Positions 53,722 to 61,120 are shown, numbered from the stretch's first letter. The stretch is DNA of 64,000 nt from Salinicoccus halodurans (GCF_900114445.1 NZ_FOTB01000001.1:56636-120635); one strand, 5' to 3'. Made by a program: numbers and translations. Notes: a model not told the origin generated them from the letters alone.

Positions 53722-53757
53722 AAGAACACTCCCAGCAGGTGCCGGGAGTGTTCTTTT
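53722..53757. terminator. Terminator after tRNA-Thr
   Basis: AAGAACACTCCC pairs with GGGAGTGTTCTT over 12 bp around AGCAGGTGCC, followed by TT. It can serve both the tRNA and the convergent minus-strand gene. Confidence 0.8.
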
Positions 53758-54571
53758 AGTATCTGTCTTTTCTTTCGTCTGTTTTGTCATCTTCATTTTT
53801 CAGTTCAGTCACTTCTATATCCTCGTGGCTGACGACTTCAGAAATGTGCTTCGTATCTGTTTTTTTCTCTTTTCTGATGATGATCTCTTCTGTGACCACC
53901 TGTTCTTTGATGATTTTGATCCGTTCTTTCGTGATCGGGATGCGGATGGTATTCATGTCATCGTTCGTATCATCCTGGTTGTATGTTTCGAATAAAGGTT
54001 CCCCTTCAACCGGACGTCTTTCAACACTCACTTCATCCCGTTCCACAGGGACGTCGATTTCCTCGACTTCCGAGTCTGTGTACTTATTGACGACGACCTC
54101 ACCAAGATTCACGTTCTTCTTATCAACGACAAGCTGTTCCTCGCGCAGCGGGATGCTGTCTTCATCCTGACGTGTGACTTTGTTGGTCGGCCGGACTGGA
54201 CGATCATCGGCGTCATTTTCCTGTGTGGTGACCTTTCTATCGTCATACAGGTCTTTATTATTATAATCGATGTAAAGCAGTGCCTTCCCGTTCTCGAGTG
54301 ATTTTCTGTATATCTCCTTTTCGTGGTTCTCAAGGTGCAATTTATCCATGACCTGATCCTCGGGATCTTCCCCTGCCATCCAGGCGACAATCTGATCCCA
54401 GGCGTCGCCCTTGGCGGATTTCTGGTTCACATTCGGGTGGTTGATCAATGCGTCATCCAGGTTGAATTCCGAGATGACAGTCAGCCGGTCATCACGCAGG
54501 TTCTTCGATTTATAGTGGTCGATTCTGTCGAGCAGCTGATGTTCTTTTGAGAATGATTCAATCTTTCCCAT
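53756..54571 (-). CDS. YsnF/AvaK-type stress protein (DUF2382 domain)
   Basis: 271 residues. The N-terminal part (residues 1-110) resembles general stress proteins of the YflT/GsiB sort. The C-terminal half is a DUF2382 domain with the recurring pattern IPLREEQLVVDKKNVNLGEV...IRIPITKERIKIIKEQVVTEEIII, very rich in Lys and Glu. It is soluble and its function is not established. AAGGAG precedes ATG 54571 on the minus strand, and a good sigma-B promoter lies upstream, so it should be part of the general stress response. Confidence 0.85.
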   Translation of the reverse strand: MGKIESFSKEHQLLDRIDHYKSKNLRDDRLTVISEFNLDDALINHPNVNQKSAKGDAWDQIVAWMAGEDPEDQVMDKLHLENHEKEIYRKSLENGKALLYIDYNNKDLYDDRKVTTQENDADDRPVRPTNKVTRQDEDSIPLREEQLVVDKKNVNLGEVVVNKYTDSEVEEIDVPVERDEVSVERRPVEGEPLFETYNQDDTNDDMNTIRIPITKERIKIIKEQVVTEEIIIRKEKKTDTKHISEVVSHEDIEVTELKNEDDKTDERKDRY

Positions 54572-54626
54572 GATATCTGTCTCCTTTATTTATATGATTG
54601 GCTGATGTAAGTGTGATTGGTGGTTT

Positions 54627-54652
54627 ATTCCCCCGCTGATTGAAGGATAAAC
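54627..54652 (-). promoter_or_regulatory. Sigma-B-type promoter of the ysnF-like gene
   Basis: Read on the minus strand: GTTTAT, 14 bases, GGGAAT, close to the sigma-B consensus GTTTAA-N12-15-GGGWAW. It ends about 55 bases upstream of the start codon. Confidence 0.65.
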
Positions 54653-54750
54653 AGGATAGGAGACGCATTCAGCGGGTATATGTAAAAGGTGGGATTTACA
54701 AAGTCCGGAAAAGGAAACGTGTAATAGTGTTTGCATGTGTATGAAGAACT

Positions 54751-55182
54751 GTGAAGCGGGTGGTTGATGTGTTTTCTCTGGATTGGCAATGGCTGAATAT
54801 GGTAAGCAATATTGCCTTGATTACAAATATCATACTGGCGGTGTTTATCGTCATTTTCGAGAATAAAAAGGCAACATCTGTATGGGCATGGCTGATGGTC
54901 CTGTTCTTCCTGCCGATCGTCGGCTTCCTCCATGCCAAATCCATCGTGATCGATGATAAAGTTTCATCCATCGGCACAGCGAACGTGGACATGCGGAGTG
55001 CAGAACTGAATTTTGAAATAAACACCTTCATCTATCATGAAGAATTCGCAGAGGAGATGAAGAAGACTTTCCATAAGGATATGGAATCTTCCACAGAAAT
55101 GACCGAAGAGATGTATGAGAACCGCTCCTACTATAAAAGAGTGAAGGAATCTGTGTCCCGGCTGCTTTCCCCGTTACTTTAG
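54751..55182 (+). pseudogene. cls: Cardiolipin synthase with most of its middle deleted in frame
   Basis: A 143-residue ORF that joins the N-terminal membrane part of a cardiolipin synthase (LITNIILAVFIVIFENKKATSVWAWLMVLFFLPIVGF) directly to the end of the enzyme, HAKSIVIDDKVSSIGTANVDMRS...NFEINTFIYHEEFA. Full-length enzymes have about 480-490 residues and two HxKxxxxD motifs; only the second remains, so it cannot be a normal synthase. The join at GGCTTCCT suggests deletion between short repeats, since intact enzymes read VGF near the first point and GFLHAK at the second. The frame is still open, so a short protein may be made. Start GTG 54751 has no good ribosome binding site. Confidence 0.8.
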
Positions 55183-55387
55183 GTTTCCAGGCGAAAACTT
55201 TTGGAATGGGTGTTGAAACAGGCATCCGAAAGTCTGTGAATGATTATCTGTAGGGGATGGATTGTGGGAAAATGGGTTTTATTATCCCCGGAGCGGGTAT
55301 ATTTGTTATCATTAACTTTTGATATAAATATAATTGATTTACAGATATAGAGTGTTTAATCAGAAGAATAGTCACCTGGCGAAAAAT

Positions 55388-55413
55388 ATCCTGGTCCTGT
55401 GCCGGGATTTTTA
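55388..55413 (+). terminator. Terminator-like hairpin just before the second YdcF gene
   Basis: ATCCTGG (55388-55394) pairs with CCGGGAT (55402-55408, one G-U), followed by TTTTT and, 4-5 bases on, the GGAGG of the next gene. It may end the cls relic transcript or act as an attenuator for the downstream gene. Confidence 0.55.
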
Positions 55414-55426
55414 ATTGGAGGAAAAT

Positions 55427-55999
55427 ATGAATCTCAAATTTATAATGACCATAAGCAGTCTGCTGCTCGTCTTTGTGGGCACTGCATTGGCTGATAGTTT
55501 TCTTCCTGTTGAAGCGGATGAACCTGCAGAAAGTGAAGTGATTGTCCTGCTTGGCGGCGGTGACCAGGGCAGAGTGAAGAAAGCGGCTGATCTATACAAG
55601 GAAGGCTATGCCGATGAGGTATTGATCACTGCGGCAGAAAAGGACGGCAGTGTCTCTGATCTGAAGACAGTCGCAGGGCATTACGGCATTCCTGAAGAAG
55701 CCTTGATTGTCGATAACGATGCAACCAGCACGTATACCAACGCAAAGAATACGATGGATGTCATGGATGCGGAAGGTTTTGATTCCGCAATGGTGGTGAC
55801 AAGTGACTATCATGTCGAAAGGGCGGAGTTCATTTTCGATAAAGTGAATGATGCGAATCATGAGATCAATTATATTGCTGCACCAAGTCTGTCCGGTGAA
55901 AACTGGATGGAAAGGGACCATTCTAAAGATATATGGTTCAGTGAACTGACAAAGATGTGGGGATACAGAATTGGATTGTACAAGTGGATAGATCAGTAA
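55427..55999 (+). CDS. DUF218/YdcF-family protein, second copy
   Basis: About 190 residues, paralogous to 19980-20546: N-terminal hydrophobic segment (IMTISSLLLVFVGTALA, possibly a signal peptide), EVIVLLGGGDQGRVKKAADLY, NDATSTYTNAKNTM, VVTSDYHVERAEFIF and C-terminal GLYKWIDQ. The YdcF/SanA domain probably acts outside or at the membrane in envelope metabolism; exact activity unknown. GGAGG precedes ATG 55427. A fragment matching its last codons recurs at 56727-56752. Confidence 0.8.
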   Translation: MNLKFIMTISSLLLVFVGTALADSFLPVEADEPAESEVIVLLGGGDQGRVKKAADLYKEGYADEVLITAAEKDGSVSDLKTVAGHYGIPEEALIVDNDATSTYTNAKNTMDVMDAEGFDSAMVVTSDYHVERAEFIFDKVNDANHEINYIAAPSLSGENWMERDHSKDIWFSELTKMWGYRIGLYKWIDQ

Positions 56000-56002
56000 A
56001 GG

Positions 56003-56034
56003 GCATTCACACGGATAAGTGTGGATGCTTTTTT
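56003..56034 (+). terminator. Terminator after the second YdcF gene
   Basis: GCATTCACAC pairs with GTGTGGATGC around GGATAA, followed by TTTTTT. Confidence 0.8.
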
Positions 56035-56117
56035 GAATGAGTGGAGAACTTTAACTTAAGTATAGTAGACTGGATGAAATATGTGTTTTTATGAAAACAT
56101 TAAAATAGGAGAGACCG

Positions 56118-56726
56118 ATGGATAAAAATTATATAAAAGATATAAGCAAAACATTGGAAAATATAAAGTTGGACGGCATTAAACTTAAGGGTGGCCAGGA
56201 AGAGGATAACAAAATCAACAGTTTATGGAATTTTTTCAATTCTTCCAGAATAAGTGACTTATTTCTTATTTTATTGTTAATGTCCATAACTACACTTGTA
56301 ATTAGAATCTTTGGTCTAAACACATCATTTATCAGCGATCTGGAAATTTATTCTGTACTCTCAGATTTCAACTGGTTGTTTTTGTTGAATGATTCTTTAA
56401 TATATATCTTCAATTATTTGATGATCTTTTTTATAGTGACTGTGTTGTTGGGTGTATTACTTAGAACACTGGAATATCAGTTGATTTTAAATAGTATGAC
56501 GTCAATTACATACTTCAGATTATCATCTACTTCTTTTAATTTAATGGGAATCATTTTTATGTCCAATTATATTTTTAGGTTTAATGAAGGATTGTTGGTA
56601 ACGAATGTTCTTATAAATGAAGTGAATTCAAACTGGCAGGTTGGATTATATTTCACTTTCTTCATTTTTTATATCATCGTTTTACCTCTGCTGATGGTTA
56701 TTCAACAATTTAATGATAGGCGATGA
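56118..56726 (+). CDS. AT-rich multi-span membrane protein, unknown
   Basis: 202 residues: a hydrophilic N-terminal part of about 45 residues, then four or five hydrophobic segments (for example LFLILLLMSITTLVIRIFG, YIFNYLMIFFIVTVLLGVLL and LYFTFFIFYIIVLPLLMVI). No family recognised. TAGGAGAGACCG precedes ATG. It is much more AT-rich than the YdcF gene before it and is followed by a fragment of a YdcF 3' end, so it appears to be an insertion into or between former YdcF copies. Confidence 0.6.
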   Translation: MDKNYIKDISKTLENIKLDGIKLKGGQEEDNKINSLWNFFNSSRISDLFLILLLMSITTLVIRIFGLNTSFISDLEIYSVLSDFNWLFLLNDSLIYIFNYLMIFFIVTVLLGVLLRTLEYQLILNSMTSITYFRLSSTSFNLMGIIFMSNYIFRFNEGLLVTNVLINEVNSNWQVGLYFTFFIFYIIVLPLLMVIQQFNDRR

Positions 56727-56752
56727 GTTGTATAACTGGATAGATCAATAAA
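56727..56752 (+). pseudogene. Relic of a YdcF gene 3' end
   Basis: The bases around TTGTATAACTGGATAGATCAATAA encode LYNWIDQ-stop and closely match the last codons of the gene ending at 55999 (LYKWIDQ-stop), including the following AAG. No other part of a YdcF gene is present here. Confidence 0.55.
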
Positions 56753-56754
56753 GA

Positions 56755-56784
56755 AACGGCAGCCTCTGGAGAGGCTGCCGTTTT
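56755..56784. terminator. Perfect 12-bp bidirectional terminator
   Basis: AACGGCAGCCTC pairs with GAGGCTGCCGTT around TGGA, followed by TT on the plus strand. Confidence 0.8.
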
Positions 56785-56806
56785 CAGTAAAATGGCTGTT
56801 ACTATA

Positions 56807-57088
56807 TTATTGTGCCTGATAGTAACCTGTTTCATAAATTTCGATTGGCGGGGCAAGTGACGTATTCGGCATTTCTTCAGGCATTTCTGACATGAACCGG
56901 TCAGGCATCTGCGTTACGATGGCTCCGGAAAGTCCTTTGTCTGTCATGAACATGTGGTGATATGCCTCTCTTGTCTGATCATACGCTGTTTCGTAGTCGC
57001 CTTCAGCATATGCGTCAAATGCGCCTATAAGCTGTTCAACATGCATTTACAGTCCTTCTGCAAGTACATCAGTCTGCGCATATTTTAC
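56807..57088 (-). pseudogene. C-terminal fragment of an unidentified gene with an in-frame stop
   Basis: A 79-codon minus-strand ORF (57046-56807) encodes MHVEQLIGAFDAYAEGDYE...TREAYHHMFMTD and ends Pro-rich. Directly upstream in the same frame the sequence KYAQTDVLAEGL is separated from it only by TAA. It therefore looks like the remaining end of a longer protein broken by a nonsense codon and loss of its 5' part. I do not recognise the family; the helical repeat with AYHHMF resembles a C-terminal domain of some secreted Bacillales proteins, but I am unsure. Confidence 0.45.
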
Positions 57089-57179
57089 ACCTCACTTGGA
57101 TGATCGTTGTTTGTTAATGAGTATACGCCGGGAGAAGAGAAGAAGAGAAATGGATCACAATTAGTAAATAGTTTCTTTT

Positions 57180-57233
57180 TATGTATGTGTACATATTTTG
57201 CGTATGGTGATATAATATGTATAAATACATATT
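57180..57233 (+). promoter_or_regulatory. Promoter and palindromic operators of the toxin-antitoxin operon
   Basis: TATAAT (57211-57216) with a weak -35 TGTACA (57188-57193). Two palindromes overlap the promoter: TATGTA/TACATA (57180-57195) and a perfect AATATGTAT-AA-ATACATATT (57214-57233). Both share TATGTA half-sites, as expected for autoregulation by the antitoxin encoded downstream. Confidence 0.55.
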
Positions 57234-57247
57234 TGCGGGAAGGTAAA

Positions 57248-57556
57248 GTGGACAAAGAAATTGGTTTTATCGAGAAAGATTTAACTAAAATAAGTAAAAA
57301 GAAGCCTGAGCAGTTCAAGGTAATCTCAAATTATTTAACTTATTTATAATTACAGGGCTTCGATGTATCCCGGCCAAAAGCTGATAATGTGAGCAAAAAC
57401 ATTTTCGAATTACGTCCATTACATTTTAGAATTCTTTATGCATATGAAAACGAAAAAGCAGTGGCACTTGTAATATTCGAGAAGAAAGAATCTAAAATAC
57501 CGCAAAGATATATAGATCTCGCAATCCCAAGGCTTTCTGACTATAGAAGCAATTAA
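57248..57556 (+). pseudogene. HigB/Gp49-like toxin gene interrupted by one nonsense codon
   Basis: From GTG 57248 the frame reads DKEIGFIEKDLTKISKKKPEQF...YLTYL, meets TAA at 57347-57349, then continues in the same frame with LQGFDVSRPKADNVSKN, IFELRPLHFRILYAYENEKA and IFEKKESKIPQRYIDLAI to a stop at 57554-57556. The whole matches a phage-derived Gp49/HigB toxin with the RILY/FEKK core. A single base change (GAA to TAA is the simplest) explains the break; the rest is intact. The antitoxin gene follows. Confidence 0.75.
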
Positions 57557-57559
57557 GGT

Positions 57560-57594
57560 AATGAAGACTGGGGAGTTTAAACTCCCTCTTCATT
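57560..57594 (+). promoter_or_regulatory. Strong hairpin between toxin relic and antitoxin
   Basis: AATGAAGA pairs with TCTTCATT and encloses the self-complementary GGGAGTTTAAACTCCC. Only a weak T-rich tail follows. It could attenuate transcription or stabilise the antitoxin message. Confidence 0.5.
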
Positions 57595-57638
57595 CTATTA
57601 TATAATTATATCCAAAACTTTAAGAAGGAGTGGAAATT

Positions 57639-57881
57639 ATGAGTAAAATATTCAACCCTGAAGAGTGGGGAGTTTCAAAACAGGATAAAAAAGCTATAGA
57701 ATTAATTGTGGAATTGGAAAAAACAAGAAAAGATTTGAATTTAACCCAAAAAGAAGTAGCAGAACGTGCAAGAATAACTCAAGGACAATTATCCAGGATT
57801 GAAAATTTAGAAAGCATCCCCTCTCTTGAAACCATCAATAATATTGCTGAAGCGTTGGATAAGAAACTGACATTAGTGTAA
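57639..57881 (+). CDS. XRE-family antitoxin (HigA-like)
   Basis: About 80 residues with a helix-turn-helix: ELEKTRKDLNLTQKEVAERARITQGQLSRIENLESIPSLETI. The N-terminal EEWGVSKQDK segment is typical of antitoxins partnered with Gp49/HigB toxins. It should bind the palindromes at 57180-57233. ATG 57639 is 8 bases after AAGGAG. With the toxin dead, it may now be an orphan repressor or simply a remnant. Confidence 0.8.
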   Translation: MSKIFNPEEWGVSKQDKKAIELIVELEKTRKDLNLTQKEVAERARITQGQLSRIENLESIPSLETINNIAEALDKKLTLV

Positions 57882-57916
57882 AATTTTAAAACTAGCAATA
57901 TAAAATAAATTAAGAT

Positions 57917-57948
57917 AAAGAATCAGGTTTAATAATCTGGTTCTTTTC
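57917..57948 (+). terminator. Terminator after the antitoxin gene
   Basis: AAAGAATCAG pairs with CTGGTTCTTT (one G-U), followed by TT. The stem sequence is the same as in the terminator at 41803-41836. Confidence 0.7.
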
Positions 57949-57967
57949 CTATATTGGAGCGTTGTAC

Positions 57968-58519
57968 ATGAAAAGAATCAAACTTCAGATGGTAAGAGAT
58001 GATTTGAATGATATACCCGGATACGAACTGCCGGAAGGATACAGATTCCGTATGTTTGAAGCGGGGGATGAAAAAATCTGGGCGGATATCGAAACCCGGG
58101 TGGATGAATTTGAAACGGAAACGAAGGCGCTTGAGAGGTTTCGACGCGAGTTCGGTCCGTACATCGATGAAATGGGCCACCGGTGTTTATTCATAGAAAA
58201 TCCTGAAGGGGAAGCGATCGGTACGACGACTGCGTGGTACGGTGACCTGGAAGGGGACGGGAATATCCGCGGCCGGATCCACTGGGTCGGGATTGTGCCG
58301 GAATACCAGGGCAGGGGGTTGTCGAAGCCGCTACTCAGTCAGGTGATGAATATTTTGGCTGAATTTCATGAGTCAGCTTATCTGACGTCGCAGACGACGA
58401 GCTGGCAGGCGGTGAATATGTATTTGAATTTCGGATTCCGTCCGGTGCGGCTGGATGATGATTATGAAGAAGCCTGGTCGCTGCTTGAAGAGAAGCTTGG
58501 CAGGATAATTGGTTACTGA
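57968..58519 (+). CDS. GNAT-family N-acetyltransferase
   Basis: About 183 residues. The acetyl-CoA region is IHWVGIVPEYQGRGLSKPLLSQVM (family pattern V.P.YQGRGL), followed by TSQTTSWQAVNMYLNFGFRPV. Substrate unknown. GGAGCG lies upstream of ATG 57968. The gene has the base composition of core genes, in contrast with the AT-rich toxin-antitoxin genes on both sides. Confidence 0.88.
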   Translation: MKRIKLQMVRDDLNDIPGYELPEGYRFRMFEAGDEKIWADIETRVDEFETETKALERFRREFGPYIDEMGHRCLFIENPEGEAIGTTTAWYGDLEGDGNIRGRIHWVGIVPEYQGRGLSKPLLSQVMNILAEFHESAYLTSQTTSWQAVNMYLNFGFRPVRLDDDYEEAWSLLEEKLGRIIGY

Positions 58520-58552
58520 AGAAAAAACTTCATCTATAGTATAGCTTAATCA

Positions 58553-58581
58553 TTGACGTGCGTTAAAACGTACGCTATGCT
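58553..58581 (+). promoter_or_regulatory. Promoter with embedded operator for yefM-yoeB
   Basis: TTGACG (58553-58558), 17 bases, TATGCT (58576-58581). Between them lies CGTGCGTT-AA-AACGTACG (58557-58574), a palindrome with one mismatch, well placed for repression by the YefM-YoeB complex. Confidence 0.6.
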
Positions 58582-58601
58582 TATAGCAAGAGGTGGTAAT
58601 T

Positions 58602-58859
58602 ATGGATATTATGTCCCCAACAGATGCAAGAAAAGATTTTTACAGTGTACTTAAACGCGTTAATGAAGATCACCAACCGGTCATTATTAATGGGAGCAAG
58701 GAAAACAGTAATGCTGTAATCATCAGTCAAGAAGATTGGCAAAGTATACAGGAAACTCTGTTTCTGGAACAAACCGGCGTAATGGACAAAGTCAGGAAAA
58801 GAGAAACAGACGAGAGTGGGTTTACCGATATTGATGATTTGGATTGGGATAATATCTGA
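58602..58859 (+). CDS. yefM: YefM/Phd-family antitoxin
   Basis: About 85 residues: MSPTDARKDFYSVLKRVNEDHQPVIIN is the DNA-binding/dimer domain of YefM-type antitoxins, followed by NAVIISQEDWQSIQETLFL and a disordered acidic tail (DIDDLDWDNI) that would wrap the toxin. ATG 58602 follows AGAGGTGG. The toxin gene overlaps its stop codon by one base. Confidence 0.92.
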   Translation: MDIMSPTDARKDFYSVLKRVNEDHQPVIINGSKENSNAVIISQEDWQSIQETLFLEQTGVMDKVRKRETDESGFTDIDDLDWDNI

Positions 58860-59125
58860 TGTCGAATTATCGTATAGTGATAAAAAATTCGGCTAAAAGC
58901 GACTTGAAGAAAATAAAGCATTCTAACTTGAAGAGCCAGTTTGAAGATGTAATTGATGTTTTGAAAGAAAATCCATATTATCCAAACCAATCGTTTGAAA
59001 AACTGCAACCTAAAAATCAAGGGCGGTATTCAAGAAGAATTAATCAGCAGCATAGAGTAGTTTATAAAGTCGATGATTCTTTAAAACAAGTTGAAATATA
59101 TTCGGCTTGGTCTCACTATGAATAA
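58859..59125 (+). CDS. yoeB: YoeB/Txe-family mRNA interferase toxin
   Basis: 88 residues: KNSAKSDLKKIKHSNLKSQFEDVIDVLKENP, then FEKLQPKNQGRYSRRINQQHRVVYKVD and IYSAWSHYE. The Arg, His and C-terminal His-Tyr residues that form the YoeB active site are present (YSRRI, QQHRVVY, SHYE), so the toxin looks functional. It would cleave mRNA at the ribosome. The start overlaps the yefM stop (TGATG), giving coupled translation, and a terminator follows. Confidence 0.92.
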   Translation: MSNYRIVIKNSAKSDLKKIKHSNLKSQFEDVIDVLKENPYYPNQSFEKLQPKNQGRYSRRINQQHRVVYKVDDSLKQVEIYSAWSHYE

Positions 59126-59139
59126 TGACGAATAAAATC

Positions 59140-59187
59140 AACCCGGATTAACGGCTGACAGTCGTATAATCCGGGTTTCATTTTTTA
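59140..59187 (+). terminator. Terminator after yoeB
   Basis: AACCCGGATTA pairs with TAATCCGGGTT, followed by TTTCATTTTTT. Confidence 0.85.
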
Positions 59188-59290
59188 TTGAGTACTGGAA
59201 AAGCACATGACGATAGTGTGACTTTTTAATGAAAGCATTATCAATGTGGTATAATTTGATTCATAAAAAAGTGCGGGATGTGAAATGTAT

Positions 59291-59908
59291 ATGAACAAAA
59301 GACTGATGGTGTTATTGACTGCATTCATGGTGAGTATTGTATTTGGAAGCGTCGCCGAAGCGCATTCTTCAATGGTTTCTTCGGATCCTGAAGACGGGTC
59401 GACGGCTGAAGGGGAAGTTTCTGATGTCACGATGACTTTTGACACTGATATCCAGCAGGAAGAGGAAATCTATCTTGAGAATGCTGACGGGGAAAGAGTG
59501 GAGCCTGAAGCTGTGAACATTGACGGCGATACTGTGGAAGTAACTTTTTCTGAACCGCTTGCTGCTGCAGAGTACAATGTGATCTGGGAGCTTTACGGTG
59601 CGGATGGTCATCTTGTAAATGGTGACTTCGGATTTACTGTAGCCGAGGGGGCAGCGGATGGTTCTAAAAAAGAATCTGAAGAAACAGCAGAAGAACAGAC
59701 TGAAGAGGAACAGCCTGAAGAACAGACTGAAGAGGAACAGCCTGAAGAACAGACCGATGAAGTACCGGCTGAAGAGTCGGAAGGTGCTGTTGAAGATGCG
59801 GCAGTTGAGGACGGGGGCGGCATGTCCGGCGGTGTGATTGCATTGATTGTCGGACTTGGAATTGTGGTAATTGCGATGATCATCTTCTTCGCACGCAGGC
59901 GAAAATAG
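59291..59908 (+). CDS. copC: CopC-domain copper-binding protein, membrane-anchored
   Basis: About 205 residues. A signal peptide ends VAEA before HSSMVSSDPEDGS, so the mature protein would begin with the histidine that binds Cu(II) in CopC. LYGADGHLVNGDFGFTV carries the other ligands (Asp, His). A Glu/Pro/Gln-rich linker made of a 24-base tandem repeat follows (residues about 135-155), then a C-terminal membrane helix (GVIALIVGLGIVVIAMIIFF) with RRRK. It is an extracytoplasmic, tethered copper chaperone. The CopD gene begins 12 bases after its stop. Confidence 0.9.
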   Translation: MNKRLMVLLTAFMVSIVFGSVAEAHSSMVSSDPEDGSTAEGEVSDVTMTFDTDIQQEEEIYLENADGERVEPEAVNIDGDTVEVTFSEPLAAAEYNVIWELYGADGHLVNGDFGFTVAEGAADGSKKESEETAEEQTEEEQPEEQTEEEQPEEQTDEVPAEESEGAVEDAAVEDGGGMSGGVIALIVGLGIVVIAMIIFFARRRK

Positions 59909-59920
59909 GGAGGCCGGCTG

Positions 59921-61039
59921 ATGGTTATTGCTTCCCAGCTTCTTTTGTATTTATGCCTCTCACTTTTGATGGGGGTAATGCTCGGCAATTCAGTATTTGC
60001 CGGACATATGCCGAAGTTCCGTGTTCCGAAATGGCTGTTGATTTCGGCGGCGGCGGGTGTCGTCGTATTCGGCTTTTCATCTTCACTCGTGATCATCCTC
60101 AATATGGCGGGAAGCCTTTCTTTCGCGGGCGCACTCTGGCAGGTGCTGTTCAGCTTCAATACCGGCCGGGCATGGCTGTTCATGTATCTGATTTCCATCA
60201 TACTCATTGCATTTTTTGCTTTTGACATAATGGAAGGCCGTGCAATGGCCCGCGCCGGCACAGTGCTGGTGGTGCTGCTTGCGGTTGCGCAGAGTTTCGC
60301 CAGCCATGCTTTCGAGCAGGCGGGTTTCTGGGGCATTACGGTGCATGCGGTCCATCTGCTGGCTGTGATGGTGTGGAGCGGGCTCTTGACCATACTCGGC
60401 TGGTTCACTGTTGAAAAGGTGAAGTGGACGGATGTGCTGTCCTGGTTCACACCGCTTGCTTTGATATCTATCATTGTTCTGGCGGTTTCCGGAATATTCA
60501 CCGGTGATGTGGTGACCGCGGCCGCGGATCCAAGTGGTGAACAGATCAATATATTCCAGCGGTTTGCGAATGCCTGGCTGACGGATTACGGTCAGTCACT
60601 GCTGTTCAAGCAGCTGTTGCTGGCGGCAATTCTGGGGTTTGGCATCATCAACGGCATTCTGTACAGAAAACGATTGCATGATGAACCGGATCTTCAGATA
60701 CAGCCGTGGATCAAAGCGGAATCATCTCTTGTACTGATTGTCCTGGCAGTGACCGCTTTTATGAGTGAACAGGCGATACCGAATCAGATTGATACAATCA
60801 TTGAACGGAGCGGGGCATCCGGACTTTTTGCAGCTGTCTACGGTCAGGGTCTGCCTGCTGATCTGACGGTTGCGCTGACATTTGACGCTGTGGGCATAGT
60901 GCTGCTTGTGCTTGCCGCAGTATTTTTCTGTTTCATGCTGTATGCGGCCAAAATGCGGATGCATGCGGTGGTGTCGCTCTTTATGGCATTATGCTTTGTG
61001 CTGTCTGCGTATACCGGACTGATGCTGAGTGTGGCATGA
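59921..61039 (+). CDS. copD: CopD/YcnJ-like copper import membrane protein
   Basis: A 372-residue protein with about nine membrane segments and the CopD core: AQSFASHAFEQAGFWGITVHAVHLLAVMVWSGLL with conserved histidines, and FANAWLTDYGQSLLFKQLLLAAI. It probably moves copper inward, receiving it from the CopC partner encoded upstream. GGGAGG precedes ATG 59921. A terminator follows at 61082. Confidence 0.88.
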   Translation: MVIASQLLLYLCLSLLMGVMLGNSVFAGHMPKFRVPKWLLISAAAGVVVFGFSSSLVIILNMAGSLSFAGALWQVLFSFNTGRAWLFMYLISIILIAFFAFDIMEGRAMARAGTVLVVLLAVAQSFASHAFEQAGFWGITVHAVHLLAVMVWSGLLTILGWFTVEKVKWTDVLSWFTPLALISIIVLAVSGIFTGDVVTAAADPSGEQINIFQRFANAWLTDYGQSLLFKQLLLAAILGFGIINGILYRKRLHDEPDLQIQPWIKAESSLVLIVLAVTAFMSEQAIPNQIDTIIERSGASGLFAAVYGQGLPADLTVALTFDAVGIVLLVLAAVFFCFMLYAAKMRMHAVVSLFMALCFVLSAYTGLMLSVA

Positions 61040-61081
61040 TGTGACTTGATGAAAGTGCTAATAATTTGAATAAAAAGTCTC

Positions 61082-61112
61082 AATTCCCGGATACATGTGT
61101 CCGGGAATTTTT
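61082..61112 (+). terminator. Terminator after copD
   Basis: AATTCCCGGA pairs with TCCGGGAATT around TACATGTG, followed by TTTTT. Confidence 0.8.
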
Positions 61113-61120
61113 GTCTGATG

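Noticed and set aside
55262..55350. Short hydrophobic ORFs before the second YdcF gene
   Set aside because: Only 16-28 codons, poor ribosome binding sites and two competing frames; chance is sufficient.
59608..60549. 313-codon open frame on the minus strand
   Set aside because: Antisense to copC and copD; low-complexity Ser/Thr/Pro product caused by the repeats and codon bias.
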